From NCBI GenBank assembly GCA_964453115.1, contig CAYVRT010000010.1:1-64000 (forward strand): DNA of 64,000 bases. Direction: 5' to 3'. Numbering within the stretch: position 1 is the stretch's first letter; each line of letters starts with the position of its first letter. Made by a program: the position numbers and the translations under genes. A model generated the notes under the pieces. It saw only the letters and a list, made by a program, of their open reading frames with translations. It made no database searches and was not told the origin of the DNA. This DNA comes from JAIWNK01 sp964453115 (GTDB taxonomy: Bacteria > Chloroflexota > Anaerolineae > Anaerolineales > Anaerolineaceae). Below, one piece after another: positions 22,749 to 31,729 of the stretch.

Positions 22749-23732
22749 ATGACCCATGACACCTGTACCGCTCAAGCATGTGCAAACATTGCCCTGATTA
22801 AGTATTGGGGCAATCGGCAGCAGGCCTTGCGCCTGCCGGCGAACGGTTCCATTTCGTTTAACCTGGACGGTCTTTTTGCCCGGACGCGGGTGCAATTCGC
22901 GCCCGACCTGGAGCAGGATCGGCTGATGCTGAATGGTCAGTTGCAGGAGGGGGCAGCGCTGGAGCGGGTGAGCCGTTTTCTGGATCTGGTGCGTGCCATG
23001 GCCGGCAGGAAGCAACGCGCTGTCGTGGAAAGCGAGAATAATTTTCCAATTGGGGCAGGGATCGCCTCTTCGGCGGCGGCGTTTGCGGCGCTGAGCCTGG
23101 CAGGCAGCCGGGCAGCCGGGCTGCATTTGAGCGAGGCGCAGCTTTCGCGCCTGGCACGGCGTGGGTCGGGGTCGGCCTGCCGTTCGGTGCCGGGCGGGTT
23201 TGTGGAATGGAGGCCGGGAACCGGCGATGAGGATAGCGATGCCTTTTGCATTGCTGGGCGCGAGCATTGGGCCTTGGTAGATTGTGTGGCCGTTGTGGCT
23301 ACCGGGCATAAGGCTGTTGGCTCAACACAGGGACATGCCCTGGCGGGCAGCAGCCCGTTGCAGGCTGCACGGGTCGCCGATGCACCGCGCCGGTTGGCGC
23401 TTTGCCGCACAGCCATCCGGCAGTGCGATTTCGATGCCCTGGCTCAGGTGGTTGAGCTGGATAGCACATTGATGCACGCAGTGATGATGACCTCAACGCC
23501 GCCTTTGTTTTACTGGCAGCCAACATCGCTGCTGTTGATGCAGCTTGTGCCAGCCTGGCGGGCAGAGGGTTTGCCGGTATGCTATACCCTGGATGCCGGG
23601 CCGAATGTGCATATCTTTACCCTGGCAGAACATGCCGCAACGGTGTGTTCTCGTTTGCTGGATATTGCCGGGGTGCAAAAGGTGCTGCGGGCCGGGGTGG
23701 GCGGTGCAGCAAGCGTGCTGGACGAGGGTTAG
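22749..23732 (+). CDS. mvaD: Diphosphomevalonate (or phosphomevalonate) decarboxylase
   Basis: This 327-residue GHMP-superfamily enzyme of the mevalonate pathway decarboxylates a phosphorylated mevalonate. The motifs are ANIALIKYWG (12-21, substrate-binding Lys), the ATP/P-loop-like PIGAGIASSAAAFAALS, SGSACRSVPGGFVEW with the conserved Arg, and YTLDAGPNVH with the catalytic Asp. After KYWG the residue is Asn rather than the usual Lys. Some Chloroflexota use phosphomevalonate decarboxylase with isopentenyl phosphate kinase, so the substrate is uncertain. No other mevalonate genes are nearby. Confidence 0.88.
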   Translation: MTHDTCTAQACANIALIKYWGNRQQALRLPANGSISFNLDGLFARTRVQFAPDLEQDRLMLNGQLQEGAALERVSRFLDLVRAMAGRKQRAVVESENNFPIGAGIASSAAAFAALSLAGSRAAGLHLSEAQLSRLARRGSGSACRSVPGGFVEWRPGTGDEDSDAFCIAGREHWALVDCVAVVATGHKAVGSTQGHALAGSSPLQAARVADAPRRLALCRTAIRQCDFDALAQVVELDSTLMHAVMMTSTPPLFYWQPTSLLLMQLVPAWRAEGLPVCYTLDAGPNVHIFTLAEHAATVCSRLLDIAGVQKVLRAGVGGAASVLDEG

Positions 23733-23737
23733 AAAAA

Positions 23738-23769
23738 TACCGGGGCTGTTCAAAGGAGCAGCCCCGGTA
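23738..23769. terminator. Bidirectional terminator between mvaD and ecfT
   Basis: An 11-base perfect stem, TACCGGGGCTG (23738-23748) with CAGCCCCGGTA (23759-23769), has a 10-base loop. On the minus strand it is followed by TTTTTC. It separates two convergent genes. Confidence 0.85.
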
Positions 23770-23772
23770 ATC

Positions 23773-24642
23773 TTATTGGGCGAGGGCCAGCAAAAAGCCT
23801 GGCACCCAAAACTTGCCAAAGCCCCACATGGCAAGCGCCAGCGAAACAGCGACCAATGCAATGCCAAAGGCAATCAGGGCATAATCGCGGCGTGTGTAGT
23901 GCAACTCATCTAGCCAGGTGCGCGGGCCAACACCGAAAGCGCGCAGGTCCATTGCGTCAATGATGTCTTCACTGCCGCTCAGGGCATGGATGGTGACTGG
24001 CACAACCAGCGGGGCAAGTCGGCGAACCTGATCCAGCAGGCCGCCGCGCAGCTTGTCCAGCTCATAACCGCGCGCCCGCTGTGCATCCATTGTTTGGGTG
24101 AAGTCGCGCCCAAAGGTGGGGATGAAGCGCATGGTCAAATCCATGGCATAGGCAATCTTATCCGAGAAGCCCAGGCCGCGAAAGGTGACGCCATAGAGGG
24201 ATGGATTGAGCGAATAGGGGATGAGAATGGTCATCATGGCGATGCTGGAGACGCGCGCAATCATGCTGAAGGCGAACATGGTGCGTTCGGCTGTGATGCG
24301 CAGTGTGGGCTGCCAGCCAAGAATATCAAACCCGGCCTTCAAAACAGCCAGGTCGTGTTCCTCGCTGTACAGTTCAATGCCGCCCCGTCCGGTCAGGAAG
24401 GTGAGCAGGGCAAAGAACAGCACAAAGCCGATGATGAAAAGCCAGGCGCGGCGCATTTCCTTCCAGGCAATGCCAGAGCGAAAGGCAACAAACAGAGCCA
24501 GGGCGAAGAAGAATGCCAGGTAGCGCAGATCCCAGAAAAAGAGCGTGGAGGCGAGGAAACTGACAAAGAACAGAATCCATGCCCGAGGATCGAAGCTCTG
24601 GATGATGGAATTTCGCTTGCGATAGCGCCAGGTGACCAGCAT
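23773..24642 (-). CDS. ECF transporter T component (EcfT)
   Basis: This 289-residue membrane protein has N-terminal spans (FFVSFLASTLFFWDLRYLAFFFALALFVAF) and a cytoplasmic coupling region with the EcfT-type Ala-Arg-Gly signature in MDAQRARGYEL. A final hydrophobic span ends the protein. It links the ATPases to the S component in an energy-coupling factor importer. It is the last gene of a three-gene minus-strand operon, six bases after ecfS. Confidence 0.85.
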   Translation of the reverse strand: MLVTWRYRKRNSIIQSFDPRAWILFFVSFLASTLFFWDLRYLAFFFALALFVAFRSGIAWKEMRRAWLFIIGFVLFFALLTFLTGRGGIELYSEEHDLAVLKAGFDILGWQPTLRITAERTMFAFSMIARVSSIAMMTILIPYSLNPSLYGVTFRGLGFSDKIAYAMDLTMRFIPTFGRDFTQTMDAQRARGYELDKLRGGLLDQVRRLAPLVVPVTIHALSGSEDIIDAMDLRAFGVGPRTWLDELHYTRRDYALIAFGIALVAVSLALAMWGFGKFWVPGFLLALAQ

Positions 24643-24648
24643 GGCCGT

Positions 24649-25581
24649 TTAGCGTCCGGTTTGGCGCTGCACAGAATTGTAGGCGGCTACCAGGATGGGG
24701 ACGAGGATGGCAGCAAACAGCAGATTGGGTCCGGCAGCGGGCAGAAATTCACCAACAATGGCAACCGGCAGGGGAAAGCCATTGATCCACACATCCGAGA
24801 TGGCGGCAAAACCCAGGCCAATCAGGTTGCCCAGCATACTCCAGGTGACGGCGGCGGCGACTTCCAGGTTTTTGGCGAAGGCGAAGCGCACAATCAAGAC
24901 CAGCACCAGGCCAACGATGACGGATAGGCCAGCAAACATGCTGATTTGCTGATCGCCAAAAACGTTGTTTGGCACGTCAAAGAAGAGCATGTTCGGCACA
25001 TCGCGGTTGACCAGGAAAATGACGGTTGCAATGGCGGCGAGGACGAAGCTGATGGCGAGGACAACATTCAGGCTGCTCTTCTTATCTTTGAATAGATGCA
25101 CCATCCCGGCAATCATGCCAACCAGTCCATTGCCAACGCTCCATTGTGGCGAGAGGCCGAAGCCGGTCAGGGCATCGCCGAACATGTTGCCAACTGCGCC
25201 GGTGAAGAAGCCAACCGAAGGGCCAAAGGCAAAGCCAAAAAACATGGGGATGGCAATGGCCGGGCGCAAGGCAACCTGGCTGACCGAGGGAACGACGAAG
25301 ACCGTGCCATTGAAGAGGAAGGAGAACAGGGCATAGAGCGCTGCACCAATGCCCATGTAGACAACTTCGCGCGTGCCCACTTCCCAAATTTGACTGGTGC
25401 GGGTCAGGTAGTAGGTGATGAAGACAGCCAAGAGGCCAACGCCGACAAAGACGAAACGCAGCAGGGCGGTTTGGTCCAGGTCGAGGTCAGGGTCAACGAT
25501 GCGGCCAATTAGCCAGATGCCGAGGAAGAAGGCCAGCACAGCAACGAGGGTGACGATCATGGACAGCAGTTTTTTGTTCAT
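24649..25581 (-). CDS. ECF transporter S component
   Basis: This 310-residue membrane protein has about eight hydrophobic segments. The second half has the S-component pattern VVYMGIGAALYALFSFLFNG, then VALRPAIAIPMFFGFAFGPSVGFFTGAVGNMFGDALTG. The substrate cannot be read from sequence; vitamins and metals are typical. ATG 25581 is the start; the frame extends upstream into the ATPase gene but only as a shadow. It is longer than the usual 180-220 residues because of two extra N-terminal spans. Confidence 0.85.
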   Translation of the reverse strand: MNKKLLSMIVTLVAVLAFFLGIWLIGRIVDPDLDLDQTALLRFVFVGVGLLAVFITYYLTRTSQIWEVGTREVVYMGIGAALYALFSFLFNGTVFVVPSVSQVALRPAIAIPMFFGFAFGPSVGFFTGAVGNMFGDALTGFGLSPQWSVGNGLVGMIAGMVHLFKDKKSSLNVVLAISFVLAAIATVIFLVNRDVPNMLFFDVPNNVFGDQQISMFAGLSVIVGLVLVLIVRFAFAKNLEVAAAVTWSMLGNLIGLGFAAISDVWINGFPLPVAIVGEFLPAAGPNLLFAAILVPILVAAYNSVQRQTGR

Positions 25582-25603
25582 CCTTTGAACCTCCAAAAAA
25601 GAT

Positions 25604-27220
25604 TTATGATGTTTCAAGAGCCAGTTCTTCGGCTCGTTTGAACGACTGAGATGGTGTGCGGCGTTGCAGGTTGGCATGCAGCAGCGAGGTGGGGATGACA
25701 CGATTGGCGCGCAGGCGGTCAAAATCGCCCAACACCTCGGCTGGGCTACCATCGGCAACCACCTGGCCCTGGTTGACGAGCAGGACGCGGTTGGCATAGA
25801 TGACCGCCATATCAACATCGTGGGTGATGAAGAGGATGGCATCGAAATTGGGCATTTGCACAATTGCATCCATGAACTGCATGTAATTGCGATAATCCTG
25901 CCCGGCGGTTGGCTCATCCATGACGAGGATGCGCGAGCGCATGGCAAGAATGGCGGCAATGCTGATGCGTTTTTGCTGCCCGAAGGAAAGTGAGAGGGGC
26001 GGGGTTTCTTCCATGCCCTGCATGTTGACAATCTCCAGCGCCTGTTGCACTTGTTGGGTGATGGCCTGGGGCTTGTGGCGCAGGTTGGCCGGGCCAAAGG
26101 CAAGCTCCTCGCGCACGGTTGGGGCAAAGAGCATGTGGCTGGGACTTTGAAAGACGTAGCCAAGTTGGGATGCGATTTGCGCCACGCTGAGGGTGTGTGT
26201 GTCTTGCTCATCAATCCACACGTGTCCGCTTTGGGGCTTGAGGAGACCAATGGCATGTTTGACAAGGGTGGTCTTTCCGGCGCCATTGGGGCCAAGGATG
26301 GCGATGATTTCACCGCGGCCAATGCCAAGGTTGATGCCTTGCAGGACACTGCGCTCGGCCTCATAGCCGAAGCTGACGTTTTCAAAGCGCACAATCGGCG
26401 GTGCGGAAGGATCTCGTCCGGTGAGGCGCGGTGCAGTGGGTGGGGTGGGCTTGCTGCGGGCGGCGCGCTCAATCACCTTTTCGGCGGGTAGTTTAATTTC
26501 GTGATAATCTACCACTTCTTCCAGACCGGCGGTTGGGCCAAAGTAGCGGATTTGTCCACCGGTCATGTAGATGGTTTGCTCGGGATGGATGCGGAGAACA
26601 TCTTCGACGCGGTGCTCGATGAGTAGAATGGTCATGCCATCATCGGCCAATTGGCGGACAATGGCGAGTGTTTCCTCGGCGCTGGCCGGGTCGAGGCTGG
26701 CAAGTGGCTCGTCAAGCATCAGCAGGGAGGGTTGCATGGCAAGCACCCCGGCCAGGGCAACTTTCTGTTTTTCGCCGCCGGAGAGGTGGAAGGTCTCGCG
26801 CAGGCGCAAATGACTGATCTTCAGGCGTTGCATTGCTGCATCGGCACGCTCCAAAATTTCGTCTCTGCTGAGGCTGAGGTTTTCCAGGCCAAAGGCAACT
26901 TCATTGAGGACTTTGGTGCCGAGAATCTGGCGTTCGGGGTCTTGCAGAACGGTGCCAATCAGTTGAGAGATGCGCGCCAGGGAGAGGCTGCGAATTTCTT
27001 GCCCCTGGATGAGGATGCGCCCGGTCAATTCTCCTTTGTAGCTGCGTGGGATGAGGCCATTGATGCAGCGCGCCAGGGTGGTTTTGCCACACCCGCTTGC
27101 GCCAGCAATCAGCAACACTTGCCCGGCTTCGACGCGCAAATTAACATCCTTCAGCGCCAGTTCGCTGCGGCTGCGATAGCGAAACGAGAGGTTTTCAATC
27201 AGCAAAGGTGGTGTGGACAT
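25604..27220 (-). CDS. ECF transporter ATPase, two fused ABC domains
   Basis: This 538-residue protein fuses the two ATP-binding subunits of an ECF importer. Domain 1 (about 1-230) has Walker A GASGCGKTT, signature LSGGEKQKV and Walker B LLMLDEP. Domain 2 (about 270-520) has Walker A GPNGAGKTT, a degenerate signature LSFGQQKRIS and ILVMDEP. The linker is about 40 residues and Pro/Arg-rich. EcfA1 and EcfA2 are usually separate genes; fusion fixes a 1:1 pair. It is first in the operon with S and T components downstream. Confidence 0.9.
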   Translation of the reverse strand: MSTPPLLIENLSFRYRSRSELALKDVNLRVEAGQVLLIAGASGCGKTTLARCINGLIPRSYKGELTGRILIQGQEIRSLSLARISQLIGTVLQDPERQILGTKVLNEVAFGLENLSLSRDEILERADAAMQRLKISHLRLRETFHLSGGEKQKVALAGVLAMQPSLLMLDEPLASLDPASAEETLAIVRQLADDGMTILLIEHRVEDVLRIHPEQTIYMTGGQIRYFGPTAGLEEVVDYHEIKLPAEKVIERAARSKPTPPTAPRLTGRDPSAPPIVRFENVSFGYEAERSVLQGINLGIGRGEIIAILGPNGAGKTTLVKHAIGLLKPQSGHVWIDEQDTHTLSVAQIASQLGYVFQSPSHMLFAPTVREELAFGPANLRHKPQAITQQVQQALEIVNMQGMEETPPLSLSFGQQKRISIAAILAMRSRILVMDEPTAGQDYRNYMQFMDAIVQMPNFDAILFITHDVDMAVIYANRVLLVNQGQVVADGSPAEVLGDFDRLRANRVIPTSLLHANLQRRTPSQSFKRAEELALETS

Positions 27221-27418
27221 TCGTTTTTCTCAGTGTTGAACTGGATTGCCTTTTAATGATAGCATAGTTTTATGCAAATGTATGTGAAGAAATGCTTGAA
27301 ATTCAAAAAAAATTCTCCTTGATTCGTGCCTGGGTGATGAATTTGAGGCTTGACAGGGTGGGAATTTCTCGATAGACTTAATATGATATAAAAGATGGTT
27401 TTTGTAAAGGAAAATAGA
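27221..27418. promoter_or_regulatory. Divergent promoter region; plus-strand promoter at 27350-27378
   Basis: This 198-base AT-rich gap separates the ECF operon from the TauE-like gene. On the plus strand TTGACA (27350-27355), 17-base spacer, TAGACT (27373-27378) is a good promoter for 27419. On the minus strand TATCAT near 27257-27262 may be the ECF -10, with GCATA/TATGC arms beside it (27262-27275). No riboswitch fold was evident. Confidence 0.55.
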
Positions 27419-28486
27419 ATGCCTGAAATTTTGCTGGCGTTTGTGACGGGGTTGACAGCGGGGGGCTTGAGCTGCCTTGCGGTGCAGGGCGGGCTATTGG
27501 CCTCCTCGTTGGCGGGGCAAATTGAGCGCGAGCAGGGAAAAGCACACCTGGCGCTGCCGATTGTGGCTTTTTTGCTATCCAAGTGGGTGGTGCACACCTT
27601 GTTTGGCGCGCTTTTGGGCTGGTTCGGGTCTTTTTTTCAGCTCAGCCCCTGGGCTCGGGCCGGGTTGTTGTTGGTGATTGGCGTGTTTATGATTGGCAAT
27701 GGACTGCGGATGTTGAATGTCCATCCCTGGTTTCGCTTTTTCACCTTTGAGCCGCCAGCGCGCCTGACGCGCTTCATTCGTCGGCGCTCGCGCGAGCAGC
27801 GGTGGTTGACGCCCGTGCTGTTGGGTGCGCTGACGTTGCTCATTCCCTGTGGGGTGACGCAAACCATGTTCGCCGCAGCAGTGGCAAGCGGCAACCCCTG
27901 GCAGGGGGCGGCGTTGATGGGTGCGTTTGTGCTTGGGGCCAGCCCGGTGTTTTTTGCAGTCAGTTATTTTGCGGCCCGGTTGGGGGCGCGTCTGGAACGG
28001 GTTTTTGTGCGTTTGGTGGCAATTGGCCTGTTGGTGGTGGGGCTGATTTCTGTTGAGAATGGCCTGAACCTGGCCGGGTCGCCGGTTTCGGCAGCGCGCT
28101 TGGTACGAGCATTCGAGCAGCCCTGGCAACCAGGCGGCGCTGTGCCAGGGCGCGTGCCGGCGGCGGAGGCGCTTGTGCCGGGCGGGCCGGCCCTGCCCAC
28201 TCCAACTTTGCCGGGCGGGCAGGGCGTGATTGCGCTGCGGGTCTTAAACACGGGCTATGAACCGGCGCGGTTGGAGGCGCCGGCAAATCAGGCTTTGACT
28301 TTGCACTTGGTGACAGATGATATCTATTCCTGCACGCGAGCATTTGTCATTCCGGCTTTGAATGTTGAGGCTATGCTGCCGGTGAGCGGTGAAGTGTTGA
28401 TTGATTTGCCACCTCAACCGGCGGGCCGTCGCCTGGCGTATGCTTGCTCGATGGGCATGTATAGCGGTGAGATTGTTTTTCGGTGA
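27419..28486 (+). CDS. TauE/UreH-like membrane protein fused to a cupredoxin-like domain
   Basis: This 355-residue protein has six or so spans over about 1-225 in two halves (TGLTAGGLSCLAVQGGLL and GALTLLIPCGVTQTMFAAAVASGN), as in the DsbD/TauE/UreH superfamily. A Pro/Gly-rich linker leads to a cupredoxin-like domain with possible copper ligands Cys in YSCTRAFVIP and Cys-Met in YACSMGMYSGEI. The Cys in each half-repeat suggests metal or redox transport. With the next gene (HMA protein) it probably handles copper. ATG 27419 has AAAGGA at 27406-27411. Confidence 0.82.
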   Translation: MPEILLAFVTGLTAGGLSCLAVQGGLLASSLAGQIEREQGKAHLALPIVAFLLSKWVVHTLFGALLGWFGSFFQLSPWARAGLLLVIGVFMIGNGLRMLNVHPWFRFFTFEPPARLTRFIRRRSREQRWLTPVLLGALTLLIPCGVTQTMFAAAVASGNPWQGAALMGAFVLGASPVFFAVSYFAARLGARLERVFVRLVAIGLLVVGLISVENGLNLAGSPVSAARLVRAFEQPWQPGGAVPGRVPAAEALVPGGPALPTPTLPGGQGVIALRVLNTGYEPARLEAPANQALTLHLVTDDIYSCTRAFVIPALNVEAMLPVSGEVLIDLPPQPAGRRLAYACSMGMYSGEIVFR

Positions 28487-28493
28487 GGAAGGT

Positions 28494-28706
28494 ATGAAAC
28501 GACAACGGTTTGTGATTGGAGGGATGAGTTGTGCGGCATGTGCGATGCGTTTGCAGGCTTTGGAAGATAGGTTGCCAGGCGTGGTATCGGTAGATGCGAG
28601 TTATCGCAAGGCATGCATGGATGTGGAATACGATGAGCGTCAGTTGACGGAGGAGGAGATCCGGGTTGCGGTGCGCGAACTGGGGTATGAGGCTATGGTA
28701 GAATAG
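28494..28706 (+). CDS. Heavy-metal-associated (HMA) domain protein
   Basis: This 70-residue single-domain protein has the MSCAACAMRLQALEDRLPGV motif, in which the two Cys of CAAC bind Cu(I) or another soft metal. A ferredoxin-like fold follows, ending VRELGYEAMV. It resembles CopZ chaperones. It lies seven bases after the TauE-cupredoxin gene, so it may deliver copper to or from that membrane protein. ATG 28494 is preceded by GAGGAAGG. Confidence 0.9.
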   Translation: MKRQRFVIGGMSCAACAMRLQALEDRLPGVVSVDASYRKACMDVEYDERQLTEEEIRVAVRELGYEAMVE

Positions 28707-28741
28707 GGTCATTGAACCCAGGTGAGCGAAAGCGAGAGAGC

Positions 28742-29977
28742 ATGTCAAAAGAAACTGCAAATCAGCGAGGGATGTTTTGGGGTGGACTGGCGCTGAGTGT
28801 TACAGCCTTTTTGGTGTTGGTGTGGATGGTGCTGCCGAATATCCTGCGTGCCTTTCAGAACCCGGCTCCGCAGGCTGTAATTGGCTATCCGGGAGAAACG
28901 AGCCGGGCCAGGGTGGTGCGCATTTTGGAGGAAGGGCCGGTGACACTTGGTCAGGTGCAGCAGACATACCGCTTGCTGGAGATCGAAATTCTGGATGGAA
29001 AATTTGCCGGGCAGGTGCTGCCGATGGAGTATGGCCGGCGCTATGTTGTTTCGGCCAGCGTTTTGCCCGGGGTGGGCGATGAGCTGCTGATTTGGGCCGA
29101 GGTTAGCCCGGTGGATGGTACACTCAACGCCAATTTTGTGGATTTTGTGCGCGGGCGTGGATTGCTGCTACTCTTGATCCTGTTTGTTGCCTTTTCAATT
29201 TTAATCAGCGGTTGGAAAGGGTTGCGCAGTTTGTTGGGCATTGGCCTGAGCCTGATGCTGATCATTTTCTATATTTTGCCCAATATTCTGGATGGCCGTG
29301 ACCCGGTTTGGACGAGCATTGTTGGCGCATTTGTTTTCTTATCCATTTCGCTCTACATGGTCTATGGCTGGACGGTGAAGACGCACGCGGCGGTTTTGGG
29401 GACGGCAATTGCCCTGACGATTACCGGCCTGTTGGCTTTGTTTGCAGTCAATTTGACGCGTTTGACGGGGCTGGGTGATGAGAATGCCATGTTTTTGATG
29501 CAGCAGGCTTCGGCGACGATTGATTTGCGCGGGCTGTTATTGGCCGGAATTTTGATTGGCTCTTTGGGCGTGTTGGATGACCTGGTGATTGGGCAGGCTT
29601 CGGCTGTTTTTGAGTTGCACGCCGCCAATGACCGCCTGACGCTGCGCATGCTCTATCGCCGGGCGATGAATATTGGCCGAGATCATGTGGCGGCGACGGT
29701 CAATACGATGGTGTTGGCTTATACCGGCGCTGCACTGCCGATGCTGTTGCTTTTTTCGCTCAATAGCCATAATTATGGGCTGCTGATTAACAACGGTTTT
29801 ATCGCCGAGGAAATTGTGCGCACCCTGGTTGGCTCGATTGGGCTGTTTGCAGCCGTGCCGATTACGACTTTTTTGGCCTGTCTGTTGGCGTTGCACCGTT
29901 GGCGGCTGGGGCGATTGGCGTCTTTCCTGGGGCCAGATAATTCCTGGGATCAGGATAGCGTTTTTCATTCGCATTAA
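28742..29977 (+). CDS. YibE/F-family membrane protein
   Basis: This 411-residue protein has one N-terminal span (about 10-30) and an external beta-rich domain (ARVVRILEEGPVTLGQVQ.. to about 130). About seven further spans follow, with FVRGRGLLLLLILFVAFSILISG, GSLGVLDDLVIGQASAVFEL and RDHVAATVNTMVLAYTGAALPMLLLFS, all typical of the YibE/F family. The function is not established; export or membrane-potential roles have been suggested for relatives. ATG 28742 is chosen over upstream TTG 28712. Confidence 0.85.
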   Translation: MSKETANQRGMFWGGLALSVTAFLVLVWMVLPNILRAFQNPAPQAVIGYPGETSRARVVRILEEGPVTLGQVQQTYRLLEIEILDGKFAGQVLPMEYGRRYVVSASVLPGVGDELLIWAEVSPVDGTLNANFVDFVRGRGLLLLLILFVAFSILISGWKGLRSLLGIGLSLMLIIFYILPNILDGRDPVWTSIVGAFVFLSISLYMVYGWTVKTHAAVLGTAIALTITGLLALFAVNLTRLTGLGDENAMFLMQQASATIDLRGLLLAGILIGSLGVLDDLVIGQASAVFELHAANDRLTLRMLYRRAMNIGRDHVAATVNTMVLAYTGAALPMLLLFSLNSHNYGLLINNGFIAEEIVRTLVGSIGLFAAVPITTFLACLLALHRWRLGRLASFLGPDNSWDQDSVFHSH

Positions 29978-30059
29978 ACGTCTGAATGGCTGGCAAAAAC
30001 AGCTGCACCTTTTGCCATTCGGCGCGATAATGGGGTATCTTGAAATGGTGGAGGTTGGA

Positions 30060-30674
30060 ATGGATGCAGAAACGATCAAACGATTGGAACCCAAATTGCA
30101 GCAGGCCTTTCGGTATCTTAATCGCTTCATGGTATTGATGTGGCGCCTGGGCCTGGGGGAATGGGTGAATGCCTGGCCGAAGGTGGGTGGGCGGATTCTG
30201 GTCATTTCGCACTGTGGGCGCAAAAGCGGCAAGCTGCGACGTACACCGGCGAATTATGCAATTGTCGAGAACGAAATCTATTGCACGGCTGGGTTTGGCG
30301 CAAAGTCGGATTGGTACCGGAATTTGATGGCGAATTCACAGGCCCAGGTTTGGTTGCCGAATGGCTGGTGGAAAGTGGAGGCCGAAGAGGTGTTGGAATC
30401 TGAGCCGCGCCTGGCTATTTTGCGGCAGGTGCTGATTGCTAGCGGCTTTGCTTCGTTTGCGGCGGGGATTGACCCCTACAAACTGGAGGATGATGCCCTG
30501 GCAAAATTGACCGAGGAATATCGGGTCATTCGGCTGCGGCGGATTGCGCCTTGTACGGGGAGCGGCGGGCCGGGTGACCTGGCCTGGGTGTGGCCGGCGG
30601 CGGTGTTTGTGTTGCTGCCACTTTTGATTGGGCTATTGCTTCAGCGTCCACGCCGGGGCAGGAGCTGCCGATGA
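30060..30674 (+). CDS. Deazaflavin-dependent nitroreductase-like protein with membrane anchor
   Basis: This 204-residue protein has the DDN/F420-split-barrel pattern: ILVISHCGRKSGKLRRTPANYAIVE (about 50-74), CTAGFGAKSDWYRNLMANSQAQV and a C-terminal AILRQVLIASGF. Relatives bind F420 or heme-like cofactors and reduce quinones or nitro compounds. A hydrophobic segment at about 178-196 likely anchors the protein in the membrane, an unusual addition. ATG 30060 follows GGAGG (30050-30054). It ends in an ATGA overlap with the next gene. Confidence 0.8.
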   Translation: MDAETIKRLEPKLQQAFRYLNRFMVLMWRLGLGEWVNAWPKVGGRILVISHCGRKSGKLRRTPANYAIVENEIYCTAGFGAKSDWYRNLMANSQAQVWLPNGWWKVEAEEVLESEPRLAILRQVLIASGFASFAAGIDPYKLEDDALAKLTEEYRVIRLRRIAPCTGSGGPGDLAWVWPAAVFVLLPLLIGLLLQRPRRGRSCR

Positions 30675-31576
30675 AACGTGCAGTTAGTGTTAGCCTTGGA
30701 AGCCCAAGTCGAGATAAAAAAGTGGTTATCACGCTGAATGGGGAGCAGATTTCCGTCGAGCGGATTGGCACCGGCGGCGATGTGCCACGTGCACAGCGTT
30801 TGTTTGCCGAATTGGATGGGCAGGTGGATTGTTTGAGCGTTGGTGGGGTGGATTTATATTTGCCGATTGGCGGGCGGCGCTATCCGCTCAAGGCAGCCTT
30901 GCAATTGGTGAAAGATGTCAAGCATACGCCCGTTGTGGATGGCAGCGGCCTGAAGCATACCCTGGAGCGCAGGGTGTTTGAGTTGATCCGCACACAAGTC
31001 GGCACATTGCCGCATTTTCGCCGGGCATTTGTGCCGGTGGCTGTTGACCGCCTGGGCCTGGCTCATGCAGTGTCTGAAGTAGCCGATGAGGTAATCCTGG
31101 GCGATTTGATGATGGCGTTTGGCTTGCCTTTCCCAATCTATGGGCTAAAGTCGTTCTATCGTGTGGCGCGCCTGTTGATGCCGTTGGTTAGCCATTTGCC
31201 CATTGAGATGATTTTCCCGCCGGGCTATAAGGATGAGCCCATTCGGCCCAAGTATGAAAAGATTTGGGCGCAGTGCGATTTGATAGCTGGTGATTTTTTG
31301 TACATGCGCAAGCATTTGCCGGATGATTTGGAAGGTAAATTCATCATCACCAATACAACAACCAGCGAGAATATAGACCTTTTTCGGCAACGCGGCGCTC
31401 GGATGTTGGTGACGACTACCCCTGTGTTGGATGGGCGTTCATTTGGCACCAATATGATGGAGGCAGCGTTAACAGCCTATGCTGGTCTGGGGCGTGTGCT
31501 GACATATGAGGAACTTAACCGAAAGATTGAAGAGCTGGATTTTCGGCCTACGGTGCAGGTGCTGAAAGCGGTCTGA
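30671..31576 (+). CDS. Conserved protein of the quinate 5-dehydrogenase-like family
   Basis: This 301-residue protein starts MKRAVSVSLGSPSRDKKVV and continues VDCLSVGGVDLYLPIGGRRYPL, TPVVDGSGLKHTLERRV and NTTTSENIDLFRQRGARMLVTTTP. This pattern is found in a family from Chloroflexota and Deinococcota that databases have named quinate 5-dehydrogenase. I know of no biochemical proof, and a late segment looks like a nucleotide-binding fold. It is coupled by ATGA overlap to the nitroreductase-like gene. Confidence 0.6.
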   Translation: MKRAVSVSLGSPSRDKKVVITLNGEQISVERIGTGGDVPRAQRLFAELDGQVDCLSVGGVDLYLPIGGRRYPLKAALQLVKDVKHTPVVDGSGLKHTLERRVFELIRTQVGTLPHFRRAFVPVAVDRLGLAHAVSEVADEVILGDLMMAFGLPFPIYGLKSFYRVARLLMPLVSHLPIEMIFPPGYKDEPIRPKYEKIWAQCDLIAGDFLYMRKHLPDDLEGKFIITNTTTSENIDLFRQRGARMLVTTTPVLDGRSFGTNMMEAALTAYAGLGRVLTYEELNRKIEELDFRPTVQVLKAV

Positions 31577-31665
31577 GGGAGGCTTGTCAGGGGATGCAAA
31601 GCCGCGCCGGTGCGCGGGTGGTTTTTGATTCCTGGTTGCCACTCGGCGACAGCGGGTGTTTTGGG

Positions 31666-31695
31666 TTGGGAGAAAATCTGCTTTTTCGTTATAAT
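31666..31695 (+). promoter_or_regulatory. Promoter before the CinA-like gene
   Basis: TTGGGA (31666-31671), 18-base spacer, TATAAT (31690-31695). The start codon is 35 bases downstream. A good -10 with a fair -35. Confidence 0.6.
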
Positions 31696-31729
31696 AGGGA
31701 GCAGAAAACGCACGTTCAAGGAGCAGAGA

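Noticed and set aside
25582..26472. N-terminal extension of the ECF S component into the ATPase gene
   Set aside because: The extension is antisense-free but out of frame with the ATPase, which has full ABC motifs there; the extension is low-complexity Ser/Pro/Ala and the real start is at 25581.
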